Assembly: GCA_036245805.1 (NCBI GenBank)
Contig: BTRK01000006.1
Location: 49,035,257 to 49,099,256 of the forward strand
Length of the DNA stretch: 64,000 bases
Reading direction: 5' to 3'
Source of the DNA: Pristionchus mayeri
Lineage: Eukaryota; Nematoda; Chromadorea; Rhabditida; Neodiplogasteridae
Notes under the pieces: generated by a model
What the model was told of the DNA's origin: nothing
What the model saw: the letters and a program-made list of their open reading frames with translations, nothing else
Databases searched by the model: none
Shown: positions 56,901 through 64,000 of the stretch, one piece after another
Layout: each line of letters starts with the position of its first letter
Position numbering within the stretch: position 1 is the stretch's first letter
Program-made: the position numbers and the translations under genes

Positions 56901-57662
56901 AAATGGAGCGAAGAGGAATTGGATTGAGGCTGGAGAAGACTGATCTTGCGAATGGTGGCAAGCTCGAGCATGCTATCATGGAGATTCTCAGAAATGACAG
57001 GTACATTCTTCCATGTTACTTTGTAAATATAGATGCATATTTCAGCTACCGAAAAAGTGCTCGGAAAGCGCAAAAAATGGTCGCCGATCGTCCGTTCGCC
57101 ATGAAGGAGGTGAATAATGCTCACTGACTAGGAATGGCCGCGATGGTAGGTTGGAGTTTTAGAACGAGACCTATCACGATCGAAAGAGGATCAAATTCTA
57201 AGAACTTCAACGTTTTTCATATCTGCTAAAGTTTGGGTGGTAGTGGAATTTCTGAACATAGTCTCAGAAATTATCGGTTTACACCTCTCCCCACTATGAG
57301 CTCACATTCAGACATCCACAGTGACGTTTAGCAGATATGAAAAACGTAGAAGTTTTTTAGAATTGGATCCTCTTTCGATCGCGCTAGGTCTCGTTCAAAA
57401 ACTCCAACCTACCCGGTCATTCCTGGTGAATATAACAAATTTCTGTTTTGAGATTTTTGTGAAGAACATGGAATTCCTCGTCAATCATGGCCCATTGAGA
57501 CAACTCGATCATTACGGAAGGCACTTGAATTTCGTCCAATACTATCTAATCGATGTTATCGCATTCGTCTCTTTCATTGCTATCTTGATAGTGACGGCCG
57601 TCGCCCTCTCGATGCGTAGGGTGCTCAGACGAGCGCTAATCCGGAAATGGAAGCAGGATTGA
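53943..57662 (+). CDS. UDP-glycosyltransferase (UGT gene 2)
   Basis: Complete 14-exon UGT, all in phase, 517 aa: 53943-54086, 54206-54274, 54423-54521, 54584-54614, 54767-54856, 54920-55030, 55333-55484, 55676-55807, 55854-56006, 56176-56251, 56443-56511, 56847-57000, 57046-57109, 57453-57662. The signal peptide is MLKFALVLCMICAAHS, followed by the catalytic His context SHANFLARL. The UDP-binding core has LLSFGT, TWVPQRDLL, THCGQGSMLES and PMIGDHLRNAY. The C-terminus has one transmembrane helix (IAFVSFIAILIVTAVAL) and a basic cytosolic tail. Where most UGTs have Asp-Gln in the sugar-donor motif, this one has Asp-His (GDH). Ten exons match UGT gene 1 exactly in length, so the two are paralogues. 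A palindromic MITE sits in the last intron. Confidence 0.92.
57130..57426. mobile_element. ~300-bp palindromic MITE in UGT gene 2 last intron
   Basis: The left arm (GGTAGGTTGGAGTTTTAGAA, TCGAAAGAGGATC, then GTTTTTCATATCTGCTAAA) is mirrored at the right (TTTAGCAGATATGAAAAAC, GATCCTCTTTCGA, then CAAAAACTCCAACCTACC). The loop is about 70 bp. Confidence 0.7.
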
Positions 57663-58662
57663 TCGTCTATTAGAAGTTAGCTATATTCTTTTTACTAACT
57701 TTAGTTAACTTTATAGAAGCACATTTTCGTAGGAGAGCAGTGATAAACGCATTCACTGCAAACAGTAAAGTTCAATTATCGCTAAATCGGGCTACATTTG
57801 TAATGGATAAATTGTACCAATCTCTAATTTCCGAGATGTGAAGCGGGTGTTGAATAACTTTTTGCAGCTTCGTTTATGTCTCCCCATAACCAATTTCTGA
57901 GCAGTATTTTGAATGATTTTGAGGTAACTGATTTATGTGTATGAGAACAGTTGGGACTGGGTACGGTATCTTGACTTTAAAAAAGTCAGTTCGAGATCGG
58001 TAGTTACGTAATGGTACTGTAGCTATATGACGGAAATTGACTGGGGGGATGGGGGTGGGAGTTGCCCAGATCAGAAAACAGGTGTGGAGAGAAGTAGAGT
58101 GTATCGAAGGTGGTGCTGCTGATTTACTACACAAAACTTAATTCGCGAATGAGAACCTTGTTTTCTGAACAACCATAAATAATTATAATTATCAATAATT
58201 ATAATAATTATAATTATCAATAATTATAATAATTATAATTATAATTATTATAATTACAAATAATTATCGTCTTCGATCTTTGGTTTCTGCATAAACTGTA
58301 AGGTCCACTTTTTTCCTCCGTCTAGATCACATCGTTTTCCTCTACGCAGAGAGTGGAGGCAGAACAGAGGTTGACATTTAAGATGTTAACACTAAATTAT
58401 CATGTAGGTATGGTTTCGCAAGAAAAATTTATCTTAATTTTACGCTCAAACCAGTGCGAGAGCATACAGAATGCAGATTTTTTTTTTCATTTCTTATGAA
58501 ATCATTCCTCAAATGTTTACACAACATGTTTGCATCCATCTGACGAGAATACACACATGTATATTTCTTCATCAATTAAATATGGGTTGAAATAAGCAAC
58601 TTCATGATCGAATAAACACATGCAATCAGTTATTGACTTCGATTGCGGTGGTATGTGATGCA
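57663..58662. other. Intergenic region between UGT gene 2 and the acyltransferase gene
   Basis: The two genes converge here. It contains an AT-rich microsatellite of AATTATAATTATCAATAATT type at 58174-58265. No gene is evident. Confidence 0.45.
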
Positions 58663-61600
58663 TTATTCGCCTTGCTCTCTTGATTGGCTAATACTGATTG
58701 AGGATGGCCAGTCGGATGAGCAACTAAATGCCGTATATTTCATTGAGCATTTACAACAAAAATAATACAATTGAAGCGATACTAACCGTTCATTACGTTT
58801 GTGCTGTGATTGCGTCGAGTTTTATTCATGAGAATATCCACAACGATGACTGAAATCAAATGAAATTAGAAAAACAACATATATTTGTCTTCCTTATTTG
58901 GGATAATATTTGGAAAGAGTGAAATGATTTCTTCTATTTTTTAGAAATTGTTTTTGAATTACCTTCGATGCTCATGAAAGGAATTTCGACAAGACAGGTC
59001 CAGACGAGTGCCAGCATACTACTCAGAAAAACGACAGGAATCGTAATTGTGAGATACTGAAAAGAAACTCTGTTGAGATTTTTGCTAAATCAAAATATTG
59101 CGATGCAATCATTTGAGATGTTTAAAATAAATTGATCAGAAATCGATATACACCACCCTTTCCACCAGTAAATTACTCATGTCATGTATTTCTTCGCCGG
59201 TTTGACAAGAGCTATCTTACCATATGCCACGAAATGCACCGCTCCATCGCCCAGATTCAACAGATAATGCAGCAGAAACCAATGCGTGAGATAGGCACAG
59301 TATGAGAGACGACCGAGAGGATACCAGAGGGGATGCTCTAGAAGGGTCTTCACTGGACCTGAAGTTGGAGGTTTGATGCTTATTATGATGCTTTTTCGAA
59401 TAATTTCTTAACTCTGATTGCGGGGGAGGAGGGGGAGTCTCTACTGGACTAGACCTCCAGTAGAGTCATATTTAACCTTTGCATGACATTTTTATTTTAT
59501 TTTTTTAATTTTCGATTTATTCATTATTGATACTAGCCCGTTTGCTTAAGAAGCGGATAATGGTTTGACACTCTGGAAGAAATCTCTGGAACTATGTGTT
59601 TTGGGGTAATCTGACTTGCTTGAGACGATCACGCATCTCAAGAGAGAATCGAGTTGACCCAGGGATTGGGAGAAAAATCGAGAAATTGGTTTTGACCTTC
59701 CCGGGGCATGTCTGAGTGACCCCAAAGTCTCGATTTGCATACATAATTTTGGAGCTGTCTACACCGGGTCGGTTATCTTCTGCCCCGACTTTAACAGCGA
59801 TTATCACGATTCTAGTGATAGATAGACGAAAAGTGTCCTCTGAGTGACCCAACTCATTTTTCGAGCTCTTTGAAATGAATCTTTGGTTTTGTGGAAAGGT
59901 CGATGAAGTTAACAAAGTTACATTGGATGCTAATTGTCTCGAAAATGTAGGTAAAGAGCAAATAAAATGTAGGTAAAGAGCAATTTTCTCAGTGCATGCA
60001 CTTCTTAGCGAGCTTTCGAATGATGTACTGGCGCCAAAAATAATCTTTCTTAGACGTCACGTATGCTCAAATTAAGATTTTCGATCATTTGAAGTATCTT
60101 CATTCAGTCCCATGTGTCCACAACTGTGAAAATCATTTATTCCCTAAACTATCTTCGGATAAATTACGACTATTTCGTTATTATTTTTAGAACTTTTCTT
60201 TTGTTGTCACTCCCAATTTGATTATTGCATTTTCGAAAATGTCGTTTTTGAAAAAGGAAAATGCACAATACGGTCTCACCAGCCCAGTCGAATGTGCACG
60301 CCATTACCACCCAGGCAACCGCTGCAGACCAGCCAATACGAGAGAGGGAACCGTAGACAGCACGGACAGCTATCGACCAGTCTGATTGGCCTGAGGGTGC
60401 AATATTTTCGTCATTACGAGCATTGAACCGGCCGAGAGACTGTTCAAGACAGGGGGGCCAGAATTTCGAACTCAAGTATGCAGATACGATTCAGTAGCAA
60501 ATCCGGTACGCAGAACCTCGTGCGTAATCGTAAACGGAGAAGATGACAGTGAGGGCGGATGCGATCGCCAGTAGCCAGCAAACGATCAACTCCATCTGAA
60601 TATTCGTTTTCTTGTATTTGGTGCTTAGTCAGACGAGAACAAAACATGCACATGGCATTCATGTTCAAAGTTGTTCTGCGAAAAGACATTTGTAGGGGAC
60701 TGTTAGTTCATCCAAACATTCAGCCTAGTTCAAATGACAGTCTTCTCAACTATTTTACACACTGTGGTCATTTCCTAACCAAGATTCGGCAAAATTCAAC
60801 GGAGGCTTTTCCGCAAATGATCCTAATGGGACTTTTAGCACTGATGAGGGATGCTCAAATATATTTTCAAAAGTAGCGTAAGCGAACTTTGGCCCACCGA
60901 AAAAATCGTTTAAACATTTCTTTGAAATTCGATTTTTGGTCATATCAGTGCGTTCGCCTAAGAATCGCGATTTTGATTGTAAAAAGGAACAGGCAAAAAA
61001 CCTTGTCTCGGATATCCACAAAATTTGATAGCCCTTAAGTCCCTCTATCGATTTCTGCATTTGAATTTACCTGAAAAAAATAATTAGCTTAATTACTGAA
61101 TTTACTAAGTTAGGGTATTTCGAACATCTTAGGGTGTAACTTACCTAGATCAGGTCCAAACCTGCTGAAAACTTGGTTTTAGACTAATGCTCACATGCGG
61201 AATCGATCAGTGTCAATGGTTTATGCAAATTCGAAAATTTGAATTTTTCATAAAATTTCAAAAAAAAAAATTTCTCGAATACAACAAATAACCCCTCTCC
61301 AATTTTTGGATATGTTGTTGCCCTTGACGAATACTACCTTAGAAAAAAATGCCGAATTTTATTTAGGGGGGCTTCATAGTGCAACACCTTAAAAACTAAG
61401 ATTTTAATTTAGAGGGAAACCTCTCATTCCGACCCACTCCCCCTGCCCAAGCGGTCAGAAATTCAATTAGAATTTTAAATATTTATCATAGTTTAATGAG
61501 TTTCACATAGAATATATTCACTCCTTGAAGAATTCGCAGCTGTCGTTTGAGGTGCCAGATTTCGAGGGAGCTCTTTCTCCCTCCAAGTGGGCGGACCTTG

Positions 61601-64000
61601 CGGTCTCTAGGCATAGTTATAGACGGAATAATAAAAGTTGTATAAAATACTCACCATTCTGAGCACGTCGGGCAGCACCAGGGTGAAAGAGAGAAGAAGA
61701 TGCTAGCAGGGCGGAGGGGAGGGGTTTTTATACGGGAAAATCCACATGTAAAACCTGTCAGTGCGATGTAAAATTTAAGATACGTGATGGAAGTTGCGTG
61801 ATTGTAGAACTTGAAACGTGCATTTTTTTGCGAGCATACGTAAACGCATAGGGTAATGTGGTTTCAAATAACTGAAATCATTTAAATGGATTGATCTCGA
61901 AATTCGCCGACGCGCGAACATTCAAAAACAAATCATTCGACGCCACTCGGGCAGGGGGAGTGGGTCGGAATGAGAGGTTTCCCTCTAAATTAAAATCTTA
62001 GTTTTTAAGGTGATGCACTATGAAGCCCCCCTTAATAAAATTCGGCATTTTTTTCTAAGGTAGTATTCGTCAAGGGCAACAACATATCCAAAAATTGGAG
62101 AGGGGTTATTTGTTGTATTCGAGAAATATTTTTTTTGTTGAAATTTTATGAAAAATTCAAATTTTCGAATTTGCATAAACCATTGACACAGATCGATTCC
62201 GCATGTGAACATTAGTCTGAAACCTAGTTTTCAGCAGGTTTGGACCTGATCTAGGTAAGTTACACCCTAAGATGTTCGAAATACCCTAACTTAGTAAATT
62301 CAGTAATTAAGCTAATTATTTTTTTCAGGTAAATTCATATGCAGAAATCAATAGCGGGACTTAAGGGCTATCAAATTTTGTGAAAATCCGAGAAATGGTT
62401 TTTTGCCTGTTCCCTCTGGGATGCGATTCTTAGGCGAACGCACTGATATCTCAGTTCAAAATGATCATTTAAATATTTGAAAGAGTGCTAGAGAAAGATC
62501 TCGACGAGTACAACAAATTCTTCGAAGTGGACGCTAAAATTAATGATTCTCGAGATATCTAAGCTTCTTTCTGAAATATCTCGAGAAGCAGTCATTTTAG
62601 CGTTTCGGTCCACTTCGAAGAATTTGTTGTACTCTTTTCTCTAGCACTCTTTCTAATATTTAAATGATCATTTTGAACTGAGATATGACCAAAAATCGAA
62701 TTTCAAAGAAATTTTTAAACGATTTTTTCGGTGGGCCAAAGTTCGCTAACGCTACTTTTGAAAACATATTTGAGCATCCCTCATCTGTGCTAAAAGCCAC
62801 ATTAGGATCATTTGCGGAAAAGCCTACGTTGAATTTTGCCGAATCCTTGTAAGAGATAAATTATCATTGTACCAATTTCGGTCGTCGAATGTCGATGTCC
62901 TTCTTTTGGACTTGAATGATGATATAACCGCATAGGATTCCGGTTAGATACGGAATGCATCGAGTCCATGGCTTGACGTAGATGTGGCTCACAAAATCGA
63001 CACTACAATGAAAGATCTTGAAGATATTTAGCGAGTAGTTTTCTCATGAGAATAAAAGCTATCCTGCACAGTTTCTTGGTTCGATTATAGAATTTGTCTC
63101 CCGAAATTATGATAACTTCGATAGGCATACTTTCCTATTTCCTTGATGACGAATGCCGTGGCGGGTAGGTCAAAGTGGGCGGTGAGGAAAACAATGGCGG
63201 CTGTTGATAGAAGAATGCCTCCGAGCACTGCGGCGAAGCCCGTTTTCCCTGAATATTAAATGATTTATTCCTTCAGAGATTCAGAGTCTGAATTTCAGAA
63301 TTTCAGAATAATTTCAACAAATTCAGAATTTCAGATTTTGAATTTCACATCGATATAAAACTTCGGATAATGTGAGTATAATCAATCAATAAATCAATCA
63401 ATGTATCTTATCAGGCGGAAACGCTCAGAAGAGAAGATATGCCAGTATAGGGATGCACATATTCATTTGAGCCATGGTTCGAATATATCCGATCGGTTCC
63501 TAGTGAATACAAGCAGATTTTCCCATTTTCTTGTTATTTGGAAATATGAAAGAGCAAACTTACATGAATAGTAAATCGCGAGGAGGAAGAGGGGCGCAAT
63601 CCAGTACAGTTGCATGTCCACACTCAGGAACCACGAGATGGAATAGCACTGAACGCCATTTATACATTTTTACAATCGTTATTGAAAAACAACGGTAGGA
63701 GATACTCTTCTTTTTTAGTTATTTCCTACACTGTGGACCTCGAGATCGGAGGGCATTGGACACCAATTTTATCTTGCTACTATATTTCGAGCTACACTCT
63801 CGTGTGTATCTGCAGTATATCATCAATCTATCTGCTGAGAAACCGTACGCAGCTAATTTTTCTATTAGAACGATACTTACAATTCACTTAGAAAGCGTAT
63901 GGTTTGTCTATGAACAACTTACCATGTCATTCATACTCTGGAAGTTTTGAATGTAGAGTACATTCATCCACCAGGTGTCTTCGCATCTTTCCACGTAATA
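58663..64000 (-). CDS. OAC/NRF-6-type acyltransferase 3, 3' part (5' end beyond window)
   Basis: Multipass membrane acyltransferase-3 family, large in nematodes and thought to acylate small molecules or glycans. Minus-strand exons: 63923-64000 (cut by the window edge; YYVERCEDTWWMNVLYIQNF), 63564-63648 (SWFLSVDMQLYWIAPLFLL), 63131-63248 (WKTGFAAVLGG), 62873-63002 (YVKPWTRCIPYLTGILCGY), an exon from 60595 downward (MELIVCWLLAIASALT), 60280-60439 (RIGWSAAVAWVVMACTF), 59221-59358 (PLGRLSYCAYLTHWFLLHY), 58963-59056 (TCLVEIPFMSIE), 58787-58849, 58663-58724. These are characteristic family motifs in the expected order. Two junctions do not fit in phase: after the 60595 exon, and between 59221 and 59056. 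Small exons may be missed there, or the gene may be damaged. A 2-kb fold-back element occupies the 60595-62873 intron. The N-terminal region lies outside the window. Confidence 0.8.
60779..62849. mobile_element. 2.07-kb fold-back element in acyltransferase intron
   Basis: Arms of ~690 bp (60779-61465) and ~920 bp (61930-62849) are inverted copies, the right arm carrying an extra inner stem near 62510-62650. The ends read CCAAGATTCGGCAAAATTC and its complement. The ~460-bp loop holds a TATA-like GTATAAAAACCCC (minus strand, near 61724-61736), an ATG directly followed by GTGAGT near 61653, and a 43-codon minus-strand frame at 61486-61614 (begins MPRDRKVRPLGG). The loop may be captured host sequence. 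Confidence 0.7.

Noticed and set aside
63415..63490. Possible extra acyltransferase exon (EPIGYIRTMAQ...)
   Set aside because: Joining it would create a stop at the junction, whereas skipping it joins 63564 to 63248 in perfect phase with the family alignment.

Overview
The window looks like nematode genomic DNA, probably a diplogastrid such as Pristionchus. Genes are split into many exons of roughly 30-200 bp with nematode-style acceptors (TTTNCAG). Possible trans-splice acceptors lie a few bases before some start codons. The recognisable families are nematode ones: UDP-glycosyltransferases, i-type lysozyme, an OAC-type acyltransferase and a Str-like chemoreceptor remnant. Species and gene names are inferred from sequence alone. 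Splice coordinates were derived by hand from GT/AG sites, reading-frame phase and remembered family similarity.

Layout. 1-12.6 kb: a minus-strand coiled-coil gene I could not identify. One intron carries a complete 5.8-kb LTR element (target duplication GTCAT), which itself contains a 1.9-kb palindrome. 12.6-19.1 kb: a repeat-rich tract with a shredded minus-strand Str-like receptor, interrupted by a 2.4-kb terminal-inverted-repeat element and a MITE. 19.9-25.7 kb: UGT gene 1, flanked by diverged direct repeats. 27.5-32.1 kb: a decayed N-terminal piece of a Dopey/pad-1 gene with an in-frame stop. 33.6-37.8 kb: a LARGE-like glycosyltransferase whose second catalytic domain is cut short. 38.8-40.2 kb: an i-type lysozyme on the minus strand. 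40.7-42.0 kb: a fold-back element with a tRNA-like unit in each arm. 42.3-48.8 kb: a complete 16-exon CCDC22 (Commander complex) gene, followed by tRNA-Arg(ACG). 49.6-50.8 kb: a small cysteine-rich protein gene. 53.9-57.7 kb: UGT gene 2, with almost the same exon lengths as gene 1. 58.7-64.0 kb: the 3' part of an OAC/NRF-6-type acyltransferase on the minus strand, with a 2.07-kb fold-back element in one intron.

The genes do not form a pathway. The two UGTs are paralogues that conjugate small lipophilic molecules at the ER, the lysozyme and cysteine-rich protein are probably secreted, and CCDC22 is a housekeeping endosomal factor. The dominant theme is repeat activity. I see at least four MITE-like families, three large palindromic elements, one LTR element and one TIR transposon, several of which have damaged genes.
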